Below are positions 53,424-62,358 of a stretch of 64,000 bases of DNA, in pieces. The position numbers were made by a program, and so were the translations under genes. Position 1 is the first letter of the stretch, and every line of letters starts with the position of its first letter. The notes beneath the pieces are model-generated. The model was not told where the DNA came from. It saw only the letters and a list, made by a program, of their open reading frames with translations, and ran no database searches. Source of the stretch: Flavobacteriaceae bacterium (GTDB taxonomy: Bacteria; Bacteroidota; Bacteroidia; Flavobacteriales; Flavobacteriaceae); contig JAITMD010000008.1 of assembly GCA_031277535.1 (NCBI GenBank), positions 310,001-374,000 of the forward strand. Reading direction: 5' to 3'.

Positions 53424-55037
53424 ATGAAAACTCTTTCTTATGTACATGGTGCTTCATTGACACCTCTGTTAGGAGAAACTATAGGACAAAATTTAAAAAG
53501 AACAACAGAAAAGTATCCTAATAAAGAAGCTTTAATCAGTGTACATCAGAATTATCGCGCAACGTATCAAGAATTCTTAGACCAGACAACAAAGGTTGCC
53601 AAAAGCTTATTGGCAAAGAATATACAGAAAGGAGATCGTGTAGGAATATGGGCTCCTAATTGTTATGAATGGGTATTGATGCAGTATGCTACAGCTCGAA
53701 TAGGGGCTATATTAGTTAATATTAACCCTGCTTATCGTGCCCATGAATTGGAGTTTGCAATTAATCAATCAGAAATAGCACTTATTGTTTCAGCAGCAAG
53801 TTATAAAACCAGCGATTATCGAAAGATGATTTCTATGGTATTTGAAGATTGTCCATCATTAAAAGAAGTCGTTTTTTTAGGAGAAGAATGGGACGAGTTT
53901 TTGACTTATGATGTTGCTATTACAGATGAGATGTTGAAGATTATTGAAGATTCTGTGCAGTTTGGGGAAGCTGTTAATATCCAATATACATCAGGAACTA
54001 CGGGCTTTCCTAAAGGAGTAACACTGACTCATCACAATTTATTAAACAATGGTTTTTTTATAGGAGAACGTTTGAAGTACACTTCAAAAGATATTGTTTG
54101 TATTCCAGTGCCATTTTATCATTGTTTTGGAATGGTTATAGGCAATTTGTGTTGTACTTCGCATGGATGTACAATTGTGATTCCAAATGATGGATTTGAT
54201 CCTAAAAAAACATTACAAGCAGTACAAGATGAAAAATGTACGTCTTTATATGGTGTACCAACTATGTTTATTGCAGAACTTCAACTACCTAATTTTAAAG
54301 ATTATGATTTAACTTCTTTGAGAACGGGGGTTATGGCAGGCTCACTATGTCCTGAACAAGTGATGCGACGTGTAAAGACAGAAATGCACATGGAAGAAGT
54401 AAGTATCTGTTATGGTATGACAGAAACTTCACCAGTATCCACTCAAACTCACATTGGTATTGACATTGTAAAACAAACTACTACAGTGGGAACTGTACAA
54501 GATCATTTGGAAATAAAGATTATAGATCCAGAAACAGGTAGAATAATGCCACGCGGAGAAGCTGGAGAACTTTGTACACGAGGTTATTCTGTCATGTTGA
54601 AATATTGGAATAATCGTACATTAACAAGTGAAGTGTTAGACGAAAACCGCTGGATGCATACTGGTGATTTGGCTACAATGGATAAGGATGGTTATATTGC
54701 TATAACAGGACGTATAAAAGATCTTATCATTCGTGGTGGGGAAAATATATCTCCAAAGTGGATAGAAGATTTTCTATACACACACCCAGCTGTTGCAGAT
54801 GTACAAGTTATTGGTGTTCCAAGTGAAAAGTATGGCGAAGAAATTATGGCGTGGATTGTGCTGAAAGATGGGAAAACAGTGACAGAAGAAGAACTAAAAG
54901 CTTTCTGTGATCAAAAGATAGCACATTACCGCATCCCTCGTTATTGGAAGTTTGTTACAGAGTTTCCAATGACTATTTCTGGTAAAGTAAGAAAAATAGA
55001 AATGAAACAAATTGCTATTGAAGAATTGGGACTATAA
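53424..55037 (+). CDS. AMP-binding acyl-CoA synthetase
   Basis: A 537-residue adenylate-forming enzyme with ATP loop YTSGTTGFPKGVTLTHHN near residue 190, CYGMTETSPV, HTGDLATMDKDGYI and the C-terminal catalytic Lys in TISGKVRKIEMKQ. It resembles medium-chain acyl-CoA synthetases that feed beta-oxidation or branched-chain degradation. It lies outside the pigment cluster and is followed by rpiB after 50 bases. Its natural acid substrate cannot be told from sequence. Confidence 0.9.
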   Translation: MKTLSYVHGASLTPLLGETIGQNLKRTTEKYPNKEALISVHQNYRATYQEFLDQTTKVAKSLLAKNIQKGDRVGIWAPNCYEWVLMQYATARIGAILVNINPAYRAHELEFAINQSEIALIVSAASYKTSDYRKMISMVFEDCPSLKEVVFLGEEWDEFLTYDVAITDEMLKIIEDSVQFGEAVNIQYTSGTTGFPKGVTLTHHNLLNNGFFIGERLKYTSKDIVCIPVPFYHCFGMVIGNLCCTSHGCTIVIPNDGFDPKKTLQAVQDEKCTSLYGVPTMFIAELQLPNFKDYDLTSLRTGVMAGSLCPEQVMRRVKTEMHMEEVSICYGMTETSPVSTQTHIGIDIVKQTTTVGTVQDHLEIKIIDPETGRIMPRGEAGELCTRGYSVMLKYWNNRTLTSEVLDENRWMHTGDLATMDKDGYIAITGRIKDLIIRGGENISPKWIEDFLYTHPAVADVQVIGVPSEKYGEEIMAWIVLKDGKTVTEEELKAFCDQKIAHYRIPRYWKFVTEFPMTISGKVRKIEMKQIAIEELGL

Positions 55038-55052
55038 ACAGTATTTATTTAT

Positions 55053-55060
55053 AACTTTGC
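55053..55060 (+). promoter_or_regulatory. promoter of rpiB
   Basis: TAACTTTG matches the minus-7 consensus TAnnTTTG. A TTG lies 23 bases upstream at 55027-55029, inside the end of the preceding gene. The box is 27 bases before the ATG. Confidence 0.5.
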
Positions 55061-55087
55061 TTTGAACAATTATACACAACTAAGACA

Positions 55088-55519
55088 ATGAGAATATCAA
55101 TCGGAAATGACCACGCAGGACCTGCTTATAAACAAGCAATTGTAGCCTATTTAACTTCAAAAGGATATGAAGTGACTAACTACGGAACTGATACTTTTGA
55201 CTCTGTAGATTACCCAGATTTTGGACACAAAGTAGCTTATGACGTAGAAGAAGGTCGAGCTGATTTTGGAATTGTTATTTGTGGTAGTGGAAATGGTATT
55301 GCTATGAGTGCAAATAAACATCAAGGTGTGCGTTGTGCGCTTTGTTGGACTAAGGAGATTGCAGAGTTAGCAAGACAACACAATGATGCTAATGTGATTA
55401 GTATTCCTGCCCGTTACACTTCTATAGAGCAAGCTGTAGCTATGGTAGAAACTTTCTTGAATACTGCATTTGAAGGTGGAAGACATCAAAATAGAGTGAA
55501 TAAAATAGCTTGTTCATAA
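55088..55519 (+). CDS. rpiB: ribose 5-phosphate isomerase B
   Basis: RpiB interconverts ribose 5-phosphate and ribulose 5-phosphate. The 143-residue protein has the family motifs ISIGNDHAG at the N-terminus (Asp8, His9), GTDTFDSVDYPDFGHKVA and ICGSGNGIAMSANKHQGVRCAL with the catalytic Cys. Length and motifs fit RpiB and not the galactose isomerase LacA or LacB, since no tagatose genes are near. It ends at a symmetrical terminator. Confidence 0.95.
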   Translation: MRISIGNDHAGPAYKQAIVAYLTSKGYEVTNYGTDTFDSVDYPDFGHKVAYDVEEGRADFGIVICGSGNGIAMSANKHQGVRCALCWTKEIAELARQHNDANVISIPARYTSIEQAVAMVETFLNTAFEGGRHQNRVNKIACS

Positions 55520-55537
55520 ACAAGTTTAATACGATAT

Positions 55538-55573
55538 AAAAAAGGTCTGTACTATCAATTACAGACCTTTTTT
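55538..55573. terminator. bidirectional terminator between rpiB and the WrbA-RidA gene
   Basis: AAAAAAGGTCTGT (55538-55550) pairs perfectly with ACAGACCTTTTTT (55561-55573). It lies between convergent genes and can end both. Confidence 0.86.
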
Positions 55574-55584
55574 TCGTTTTGTTA

Positions 55585-56730
55585 TTACTCTATCTCAAAG
55601 ATAGCTTGTATCTCGACAGCAGAATTAACAGGAACAGACGCTGCGCCAAGTGTTCCTCTCGCATGCTTTCCTTTCTCTCCGAATATGGCTACGGATAAGT
55701 CTGATGCGACATTCATTAGATTAGCGTGCTGGCTATAGTCGGGAGTGGTGTTGAATATACCAGTTAGTTGTACTGTTTTCTTTACTCTGTTGAGGTCGCC
55801 ATCTACAGCTAGTTTTAGTACAGCGATTACATTGAGCATGGTCTGTTCAGTAGCTTTTTTAGCTTCCTCTTCTGTGATATCTACACCTACCTTACCTGGG
55901 TACAGTATCTTGCCCTCTTTAAGGGCTACCTGATTGATGAATACAAGATTACCTGAGCGAGCGTACGGAGTATAGTTCCCTACAGGATTAGGAGCTACGG
56001 GTAGTACGATGTTTTTTTGTTTTAAAACCGTTTCTATATCTGTAACAATAGTATTAGATTGGGGAGCATCCTTTTTATTAAAAGTTCCCTTTAAGGCTGA
56101 AGCTACTTTGGCGAAGTTTTGACCTTGTGTATAGGCGATAAGCAGTTCGCTCTTGCTTGGGCGTTCTACGGCTTTATTTGAGGCAAGGCTATTTGCTCCT
56201 AATACGCTATTCCCTTGAGGGATGCTATTGTCTAACTTTTCGGTAGCTCTAATGCCGTTTGATACAAGGATCATCCCATGTACTGCAAGGCTATTCCAAA
56301 AGGATTGTAATGCCAACTCCTTCCCCGCTCCACTACCCGCAGACATAAATACCGCAGTAGGCATTCCCTCTAACGCATGGGCTGTCCATAAATCAACAGT
56401 CTTCGCGAGAAAGGCACTCATAGGGGTACTTATGTTGCCGAAGTATACTGGTGATCCCCATACTATTCCGTCATAGGTAGGTAACTCCTCTGGTGTAGCG
56501 ACTGGAATGTCTTTTAACGTTGCAAGTGTAGAAGGTTGCACCAACTTAATGGTTGCCTTAGTTTTAGTGTCACTTTCTATTCCTTTGGCTATCTCTTGTG
56601 CCATTCTGTATGTTCCTCCCTGATCAGAGTGAATCAGTACCAATATCTGTGTTAGATTGTCTTTTGCCATCATTGTGGGTGAGATTAGTAGTAATATAAA
56701 CATCCATAGGTGTTTGAATACATTTTTCAT
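55585..56730 (-). CDS. exported flavodoxin/WrbA-like domain fused to a RidA domain
   Basis: The 381-residue protein has a signal peptide (hydrophobic 9-20, ending MMAKD), a WrbA/NAD(P)H-quinone-oxidoreductase-like flavodoxin domain (about 27-215, with LVLIHSDQGGTYRMA as phosphate loop and GIVWGSPVYFGNISTPM as flavin loop) and a C-terminal Rid/YjgF domain (about 243-381, ending ARGTLGAASVPVNSAVEIQAIFEIE with the Arg that in RidA binds carboxylates). Rid proteins remove reactive enamines and imines; WrbA-like proteins reduce quinones with FMN. Their fusion on an exported protein is unusual. It is divergent from an AraC-type gene that probably controls it. Confidence 0.87.
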   Translation of the reverse strand: MKNVFKHLWMFILLLISPTMMAKDNLTQILVLIHSDQGGTYRMAQEIAKGIESDTKTKATIKLVQPSTLATLKDIPVATPEELPTYDGIVWGSPVYFGNISTPMSAFLAKTVDLWTAHALEGMPTAVFMSAGSGAGKELALQSFWNSLAVHGMILVSNGIRATEKLDNSIPQGNSVLGANSLASNKAVERPSKSELLIAYTQGQNFAKVASALKGTFNKKDAPQSNTIVTDIETVLKQKNIVLPVAPNPVGNYTPYARSGNLVFINQVALKEGKILYPGKVGVDITEEEAKKATEQTMLNVIAVLKLAVDGDLNRVKKTVQLTGIFNTTPDYSQHANLMNVASDLSVAIFGEKGKHARGTLGAASVPVNSAVEIQAIFEIE

Positions 56731-56795
56731 AGTGTTGATTTTGTTATAAGTACAAATTTATTCATGACGTTTATATTGTATTTGTCAAAAAAGAT

Positions 56796-57596
56796 ATGCA
56801 AAACGACATTGTTAAATGTGGATTGACAGAGAAATTGAATGGGGTATTTGAAGATACTACTGCTGTTCAGGCGTATGTGTGGTATGAAGACAATTTCGTT
56901 CATGATGAGTATCAACATGCTCATCAACGTTATCAACTAACTTATGTAGAGCAAGGATATCAATACCTACAGGTGGACAATTATAAGTATCTTATACCTC
57001 AGCATTATATCGCGTGGATTCCATCAGGACAAAGGCACGCCACGACTACCACTGCTCAACAAATCAACCTAAAAGTATTGTTGTATAAAGAAGTACCTCA
57101 GGATCCATTCTATGAACAAATGCATGTATTCCCTGCTCCGATAGTTCTAAGAGAGATGCTACAGTACGCCGCGAAGTGGAATAGATTAGTAGAAGACGAG
57201 ACGGAGAAAGAGCAGTTCTTACAGGCTATTCTCGTTAGCCTGAAATACTTCTGTGATGAAGATCAGTCCTTGCAAGTTCCCGTGCCAACAGACAGTAGGT
57301 TGATACCAGTATGTGCGTATATCAACGCTAATTTCACCTCTAATTTAGATTTAGATGAGTTGGCGAATCTATCGAATATGTCTGTGCGCAATCTTCAACG
57401 TTTATTTAAACAAGAGACAGGGCTAACACTACAGAAGTACCTACAGATTATCCGTATTCTAAAGAGTATAGAGCTACTGGATATGAAAGAATATACACTA
57501 AGCGAAATAGCGTATCAGATAGGCTATAAGAGCTTGGCCGCTTTTCGCAGTTCTTATTTAGACATTATGAAGGTGTATCCTAAATTCAAAAAATAA
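56796..57596 (+). CDS. AraC-family transcriptional regulator
   Basis: The 266-residue regulator has an N-terminal cupin-like sensing domain (about 25-110, HQRYQLTYVEQGYQYLQVDNY-type strands and PSGQRHATTT) and a C-terminal double helix-turn-helix (about 170-266, LDELANLSNMSVRNLQRLFKQETG and LSEIAYQIGYKSLAAFRSSYLDI). The 65-bp divergent gap to the WrbA-RidA gene and the rightward gene at 57681 make both likely targets. The inducer is unknown. Confidence 0.93.
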   Translation: MQNDIVKCGLTEKLNGVFEDTTAVQAYVWYEDNFVHDEYQHAHQRYQLTYVEQGYQYLQVDNYKYLIPQHYIAWIPSGQRHATTTTAQQINLKVLLYKEVPQDPFYEQMHVFPAPIVLREMLQYAAKWNRLVEDETEKEQFLQAILVSLKYFCDEDQSLQVPVPTDSRLIPVCAYINANFTSNLDLDELANLSNMSVRNLQRLFKQETGLTLQKYLQIIRILKSIELLDMKEYTLSEIAYQIGYKSLAAFRSSYLDIMKVYPKFKK

Positions 57597-57647
57597 AATA
57601 ATTATAATACTATATACCCCTGACAAAAGGCTGTCACTACCCTACCC

Positions 57648-57655
57648 TACTTTTG
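57648..57655 (+). promoter_or_regulatory. minus-7 promoter box for the 57681 gene
   Basis: TACTTTTG matches TAnnTTTG and lies 25 bases before the ATG at 57681, so this gene is probably transcribed on its own, not only from the AraC promoter. Confidence 0.5.
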
Positions 57656-57680
57656 CGTCATAATTGTAAAAAAACAAGAT

Positions 57681-58310
57681 ATGATACGAGTAAGTAATGC
57701 ACCTGTGTGTGCTATGGAATTCACCAGTTTTAGAAAAAAGGAATCAGTAAGTGATGATGATTTGTTATTCGCTGTATTGAAATTTGAACGTCAGTTGACA
57801 CAGATAGAAGGTATTGTATATCATACCTTGGTGCGCAATTATGATAATGAGTATGCTAATGTGCTATTTGCTACTTCTATGGAAGCGATCAAGTCACTTA
57901 CTGCAGTGATTGGAGATACTCAGGAGACACAAGATTTCTTCGCTATGGTAGAACCAAATTCAGTTCAGGTAGAATATCACGACATTTTGAAACCTAGCTT
58001 TATTGTACCTGCGTATTTTGGTTGCATTGAGAATGGCAAGTTTGCTCTTAAAGAGGCTATACAAGGCGCTTCACTCCTACTCGCTTCTGACGCTGTGGAA
58101 GAACAGTATCTAAACCATTTTGACAATACGAAAGAACACTTTATCTCTACTCGTGGAGAGAATTTGTATGCTGAGATTGTCCTTGGTCAAACCTTAGGCA
58201 ACACAAAGGAGATTTGCTATGGTTATTTCGGTCATGAGGCTTGCCTTTCGCTATTAGGTTTGATAGATGAGAGCAGTATGCATCTGGGATTTTGGTATGT
58301 AGTGGCTTAG
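57681..58310 (+). CDS. hypothetical protein, possible dimeric alpha-beta barrel
   Basis: A 209-residue protein without signal peptide. The N-terminal 100 residues (EFTSFRKKESVSDDDLLFAVLKFERQLTQIEGIVYHTLVRNYDNEYANVLFATSMEAIKSL-type pattern) resemble an antibiotic-biosynthesis-monooxygenase-like barrel, where a self-copying ferredoxin-like fold binds small ligands. The C-terminal half is of unknown fold. It follows the AraC-type regulator by 84 bases and may be part of the same response to a reactive small molecule. No catalytic residue is clear. Confidence 0.72.
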   Translation: MIRVSNAPVCAMEFTSFRKKESVSDDDLLFAVLKFERQLTQIEGIVYHTLVRNYDNEYANVLFATSMEAIKSLTAVIGDTQETQDFFAMVEPNSVQVEYHDILKPSFIVPAYFGCIENGKFALKEAIQGASLLLASDAVEEQYLNHFDNTKEHFISTRGENLYAEIVLGQTLGNTKEICYGYFGHEACLSLLGLIDESSMHLGFWYVVA

Positions 58311-58713
58311 AAAATGAATGGGTTGATTTAAACACTGTTGATTGTGTAATTATTTAGGTGTATTCTTTGAATCACTACTGACAGTGAAAAAAGACTGACA
58401 AGAGAAATAATTTTGCAATCGATGGTGTTTTTTGTTTGTTATTATATTGGTAATTAGTGTTTTGTAATGAATTTGTTGTTGATTTAACAGAAAGATAATA
58501 TAAGTACATTTTGCTCTTTTTATCATGTAAAAGGTCTTTGTTGTGCGATTGTTTTTTGGGTGGTCGGCTGTTGGTCGGCATGTGATGGGCAGATGGTTGG
58601 CATATTTATTCGCAAAATAAGCCAATCATCTGCCTATCATTTACTAATCATATCTCGAGCACTTGGAATGGGATTTGTGCTTTTTTGTATCATTAATCAC
58701 AAAACAAGAAATT
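58311..58713. other. intergenic stretch before the DUF6266-like gene
   Basis: This 403-bp gap holds the 11-bp inverted array at 58562-58653. Open frames on the minus strand here are AT-rich shadows without family features. No promoter box is clear. Confidence 0.55.
58562..58653. repeat. inverted array of 11-bp units, copy 3 (unit like copy 1)
   Basis: Four direct 11-bp units lie at 58562-58605 (GGTCGGCTGTT, GGTCGGCATGT, GATGGGCAGAT, GGTTGGCATAT) and three inverted units at 58621-58653 (GCCAATCATCT, GCCTATCATTT, ACTAATCATAT). The inner parts can form a stem of about 17 bp with a few G-T pairs. It aligns along its whole length with the copy at 6093-6194, 52 kb away. Confidence 0.77.
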
Positions 58714-59469
58714 ATGGCAACTATATTACCTAAAGGGAAATTGAAAGGAATTAGTGGACCTATTTATTATAGATCCTTAAATGGAAAAGAGATTTTTCAG
58801 ATGCGACCTAATCGTTCCAAACAGAGGAAAGAGAATAATACAAATGCAATAATGTTTAAGCAAACAGTAGAAAGTTTAAAGGTTTTGCGATGTAATATTG
58901 AAGCTTTTTTAGGAAAAAGACACGACAGTAAGGTACATCAAAGACTGACAGGTCAGGTAATGACATTATTGCGCAAACAAACCAAATTGCCTATTAAACA
59001 AACGACGATTTTTAATACTTCATTGATTGATCTCATTGGTTTTGATTGGAATATCAATAGTTTGTTTTTTAATACGTTTGAAGGAGAAATAACAACAGAG
59101 ATTTTGTCAGATACAAATATAAGGGTTAGTGTTTTGCCTTTTGTACCTGTACAAGACGTGATATTTCCTTCTGAGTGTACCTATGCTACAATGCGCTTGG
59201 AATCGTATCAACTGACTGACAAAAATATTATACATAACTGTAAACAATCACATAAATCATTTGATTTTCAAAAAGGTGACACTTCTTCCATCACATTTAC
59301 ATTCGATATAGAGCCCCTGATTGTAGGTGTATTCACTATTGTAGTGGTAGAGATACAGTTTTTTTACCCTATTAACAACAATCCTAATCAGTTAACTTTA
59401 TATAATTCTAAGGCTTGTAATCCAAGTAAAGTGGTGTATGTGAGTAATATGCAAATTGAAGAGAAGTAA
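58714..59469 (+). CDS. DUF6266-like protein
   Basis: A 251-residue protein from the ATG at 58714; the frame opens earlier with TTG at 58663, but that start would put a non-native 17-residue lead in front of MATILPKGKLKGISGP. This start resembles the flavobacterial DUF6266 family (MATxxxGxLGGxSG), whose function is unknown. The N-terminal third is basic (MRPNRSKQRKENN) and the rest beta-rich with no membrane segment. It follows the 11-bp array by 60 bases and may be linked to it. Confidence 0.75.
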   Translation: MATILPKGKLKGISGPIYYRSLNGKEIFQMRPNRSKQRKENNTNAIMFKQTVESLKVLRCNIEAFLGKRHDSKVHQRLTGQVMTLLRKQTKLPIKQTTIFNTSLIDLIGFDWNINSLFFNTFEGEITTEILSDTNIRVSVLPFVPVQDVIFPSECTYATMRLESYQLTDKNIIHNCKQSHKSFDFQKGDTSSITFTFDIEPLIVGVFTIVVVEIQFFYPINNNPNQLTLYNSKACNPSKVVYVSNMQIEEK

Positions 59470-59489
59470 AATTATTGTATCTTAGAGCA

Positions 59490-60140
59490 ATGAAAAAGAG
59501 AATGTTTATGAGAAATAAGATGGTTTATTTACTACTGTTGTGTAGCATTGTAGTTAATGCATATGGGCAAAAAAAGAGTCAAAGGAAGTTTGTAGAGCCA
59601 CCTACTTTAGTGTGTGGACCTGTAGCAGGTTCTATTAAGAATGATAATCTGTTGAGAAAACGAGAATTTGTAGAGGAGAATGATTCAATAGTAAATAAAG
59701 TGATATTGGTACTAAATGATCAATACGATAGAAAGTTCAAAAAGGAGTTTTTGGAAAAAAAGATTACTTATGCGCAGAAAGTGTCTGATATGTTAGATGT
59801 ATTTGAGTTTTCTCTACAGAAAGATGTCACTTCAGAACTGGACTTGGATGGTACTGATCTTTATGAGTTTGATGATTTTATCAATGCTTTGTATGACTTT
59901 GTGAGTAGGGATTGTGAAAAACATTGTTATCCAAATAGTGAGAGTGTATCATTTAATAAGGTACACTTCAGAGAGTTATATTTAATAGTTGATTCAACGA
60001 ATGGTAGAAGGATCTATAACGCTAATTTTAATTTTGCTAGACTAGTCACAATAAAAATTAATCCATTAGATCCAATACAATATGGTTTGACGCCAATGCA
60101 AATGCAAAGATCGTTTGATTATTTTGGAAAAGACAAGTAG
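59490..60140 (+). CDS. secreted hypothetical protein
   Basis: A 216-residue protein from the ATG at 59490 (a TTG at 59475 is less likely) with a long signal region ending VNAYGQ. The mature part has no family I recognise; it is mixed charged and hydrophobic with one Cys pair (RDCEKHCYPN). It is followed after 29 bases by a TonB-C-terminal-domain gene. The two share similar layout (signal peptide, then 180-250 residues ending in a beta-rich part), so they might be distant relatives. Confidence 0.76.
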   Translation: MKKRMFMRNKMVYLLLLCSIVVNAYGQKKSQRKFVEPPTLVCGPVAGSIKNDNLLRKREFVEENDSIVNKVILVLNDQYDRKFKKEFLEKKITYAQKVSDMLDVFEFSLQKDVTSELDLDGTDLYEFDDFINALYDFVSRDCEKHCYPNSESVSFNKVHFRELYLIVDSTNGRRIYNANFNFARLVTIKINPLDPIQYGLTPMQMQRSFDYFGKDK

Positions 60141-60169
60141 TAATAATAGATGATATAACAAGTGAAATC

Positions 60170-60985
60170 ATGAGTAGAATAAAGCAAATTATTTGTTTGT
60201 GGATAATTTTAATTGTTGGAGTACAAGTAAGTGCACAAGAGAGAAAAATATGTTTAGAAGGTAGTTATCAAGAAGCTGTCTATCCGCATGGAGATGATGC
60301 GCTAATAGCAATGTTTAAAAAGGCATTTGACTTTGATACGAAGGAGTACACAGGAGAGCTGGAAAGTTTGAAGTTAGTGACTAAGTTCGATATTACAGTA
60401 AAAGGAGATATTAAGAATATCAGAGTATGGAGAGGTACTAAGGATACAACTGATTTTAGAACCTTAGAAAGCGAGAAAGAGAAAGAACTTGCCAAATTGG
60501 TAACCAATACTGTTAATAAGATAGGTATGGTCAATGCTGCAACGTGTAATAACAAAAAGATAAAAAGGGATGATGCCGAATTAGTATTGTATATTAATGA
60601 TGCATTCCCTCTTGTAGATCATATTTATTTATCAAGTATGCTCTTTGCATCTTCTGATAGTTTTTCCAAAGGAATGAATAAAAGAGAACCAGACGTAGAG
60701 GCCAATTATGAAGGAGGAATAGATACGTTTCGTAAGAAGTTTAGTAAAGAATTTAGAATGCCTGATGTCTCTGAGGATGTGAAAAGGATAAAGATAATTT
60801 TAAGTTTTGTAATAGAGAAAGACGGCTCATTGAGTAATATAACGGTTCTTGAAGATCCTGGATATGGGACAGCGAAAGAAGCCCTAAGAGTAATTCGTAA
60901 ATTAGGGAATTGGAAACCTGCAACGTATCAAGGTAAACCTTTACGCTCACAGTTTACAATTCCTATCTCAATGAATTATTATTGA
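60170..60985 (+). CDS. secreted protein with TonB C-terminal domain
   Basis: A 271-residue protein with a signal peptide ending VQVSAQ. The last 75 residues show the TonB C-terminal domain pattern (IKIILSFVIEKDGSLSNITVLEDPGYGTAKEALRVIRKLGNWKPATYQGKPLRSQFTIPI-type strands and helix). It lacks the N-terminal membrane anchor and Pro-rich spacer of a true TonB, so it is a periplasmic TonB-domain protein, common in Bacteroidota and of unknown role. The middle (about 25-190) is unassigned. Confidence 0.85.
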   Translation: MSRIKQIICLWIILIVGVQVSAQERKICLEGSYQEAVYPHGDDALIAMFKKAFDFDTKEYTGELESLKLVTKFDITVKGDIKNIRVWRGTKDTTDFRTLESEKEKELAKLVTNTVNKIGMVNAATCNNKKIKRDDAELVLYINDAFPLVDHIYLSSMLFASSDSFSKGMNKREPDVEANYEGGIDTFRKKFSKEFRMPDVSEDVKRIKIILSFVIEKDGSLSNITVLEDPGYGTAKEALRVIRKLGNWKPATYQGKPLRSQFTIPISMNYY

Positions 60986-61067
60986 TTAAAAAGAAGTAAT
61001 CGGATAAGTAAGAAATACGTAGATCTGAATGGGGTGAAAAGAGATTTAAATATATGGACCAAAAAAT

Positions 61068-61631
61068 ATGAATAGAAAAGAATTAGTAAAAGATTTAAAA
61101 CCTTGTTCTACCTTGATGGGAGAAGAGCAATATTGGAATATTATAGCAGCATCGTTAGCGAATAGTGATGATCAAAGTGAGCAGTATGCATATATCGTTA
61201 AAGCGTTGGATAAGTTAAGCTTAGAGGAAATTATTGGGTTTAGTTTGACTACAAGTCACTTAACGAATGAGATATATACTTCTCATATGTGGTGTGCAGG
61301 TTATATTATGAATGGTGGATGCTCAGATGATGGGTTTATTGATTTTAGAAACTGGGTGGTATCTCGTGGTAAAGAAGTGTACTATGCCGCTAAGGCTAAG
61401 CCTGATTCACTGATTAATGAAGTAGATGTAGCAGAAGATGAATATGCAGGTTTTGAGGAGTTTGGTTATGTTGCGGGAACAGTATTCGAGAATGCAACAG
61501 AGACTAAGATATATGATTATATCGACTCGCCTATAAAGTATAATCTTGATATTACGTTTGATTGGGATGACGATGACGAAGAGAGTATGCGTGTGATATG
61601 TCCACAGTTGTATGCGTATTACGACGAATAG
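61068..61631 (+). CDS. DUF4240 domain protein
   Basis: A 187-residue cytoplasmic protein with the DUF4240 pattern: YWNIIAASLANSDDQSEQ near residue 22, IGFSLTTSHLTNEIYTSHMWCAGYIMNGGCSDDGFIDFRNWVVSRGKEVY and an acidic end. The family is linked to WGR/SMI1-type immunity and accessory loci, but its function is not established. It opens a run of small unknown genes (61647, 61860). Confidence 0.86.
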   Translation: MNRKELVKDLKPCSTLMGEEQYWNIIAASLANSDDQSEQYAYIVKALDKLSLEEIIGFSLTTSHLTNEIYTSHMWCAGYIMNGGCSDDGFIDFRNWVVSRGKEVYYAAKAKPDSLINEVDVAEDEYAGFEEFGYVAGTVFENATETKIYDYIDSPIKYNLDITFDWDDDDEESMRVICPQLYAYYDE

Positions 61632-61646
61632 AAAGTAATTAAAGAA

Positions 61647-61859
61647 ATGAGAACGTATTTATCTTTGGCAGGAGTAGAGCAACAAAGTATAGGAGAATAT
61701 TTGTACTATGAGTGTACTAAATGTGCTGTGGTTGTGTATAGTTACCCCGTGTATAGGGATAGTTGCGCATGTGGAAATATTGAGGTAGATGCCATAACAT
61801 CGAGTGTATGTATTAAGGATAAGGATAGTTGTAAGGTTTTTGAAGATAGGGGAGAATAG
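61647..61859 (+). CDS. small zinc-ribbon-like protein
   Basis: A 70-residue protein with CTKC near residue 23 and CACG near residue 46, plus further cysteines, a plausible four-Cys zinc ribbon. Its size and Cys pattern are the only clues. It lies 15 bases after the DUF4240 gene and its stop codon touches the start of the next gene (0-base gap). Confidence 0.68.
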   Translation: MRTYLSLAGVEQQSIGEYLYYECTKCAVVVYSYPVYRDSCACGNIEVDAITSSVCIKDKDSCKVFEDRGE

Positions 61860-62198
61860 ATGGTTATGGAAAGAGAATATAGGTTAGAACTTGTTTTGAA
61901 AGAAGAATCGTTGGATTTTACTACTATTGTAAATCAAATAACAGATGCTTTTGACATAGAGATAACTGTAAAGAACCACAAAGGTAGATTGTTGGGAAAA
62001 GGTGTATGGGACGAAAGATATAGTTTTGAATTGGATGATAAATACGATGACTTATTTGGAAATCATGATCCCTTTTTTGTGTTGGAAATAAAGTTTGTTG
62101 CTACTGAGGATGAATGTATTACTACACAACAAAAAGTTTTGAAGAGATTGGCTGAGTATAATATATCATGGAATAGAGCAATATTGGTAAAGTATTGA
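61860..62198 (+). CDS. small hypothetical protein
   Basis: A 112-residue cytoplasmic acidic protein with an alternating strand-helix pattern (EYRLELVLKEESLDFTTIVNQITDAFDIEITVKN). I do not recognise a family. It directly abuts the zinc-ribbon-like gene and is the last of the DUF4240 unit. Its small size and genomic setting recall immunity proteins, but nothing in the sequence proves this. Confidence 0.7.
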   Translation: MVMEREYRLELVLKEESLDFTTIVNQITDAFDIEITVKNHKGRLLGKGVWDERYSFELDDKYDDLFGNHDPFFVLEIKFVATEDECITTQQKVLKRLAEYNISWNRAILVKY

Positions 62199-62228
62199 AT
62201 TACTTAGTATTCGTTGAAAAATAAAAAA

Positions 62229-62358
62229 GCCAAATGTTTTATTCTTCACTGGAGGATTTGTAGGTAGTTGTCTATTAAAAAGCGTAATAGACTTATTTAA
62301 TAACGTAGATCATTTCTTAGGAGATTTCTACAAAAAATGTTTTAATTATGAAGAATAG
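62229..62358 (+). pseudogene. open frame without start codon, possible small-protein remnant
   Basis: A frame without stops runs after TGA to a TAG at 62356-62358 and encodes FFTGGFVGSCLLKSVIDLFNN and further VDHFLGDFYKKCF. No ATG, GTG or TTG opens it. Its hydrophobic pattern resembles the small frame at 62348, so it may be a decayed copy. Confidence 0.3.
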
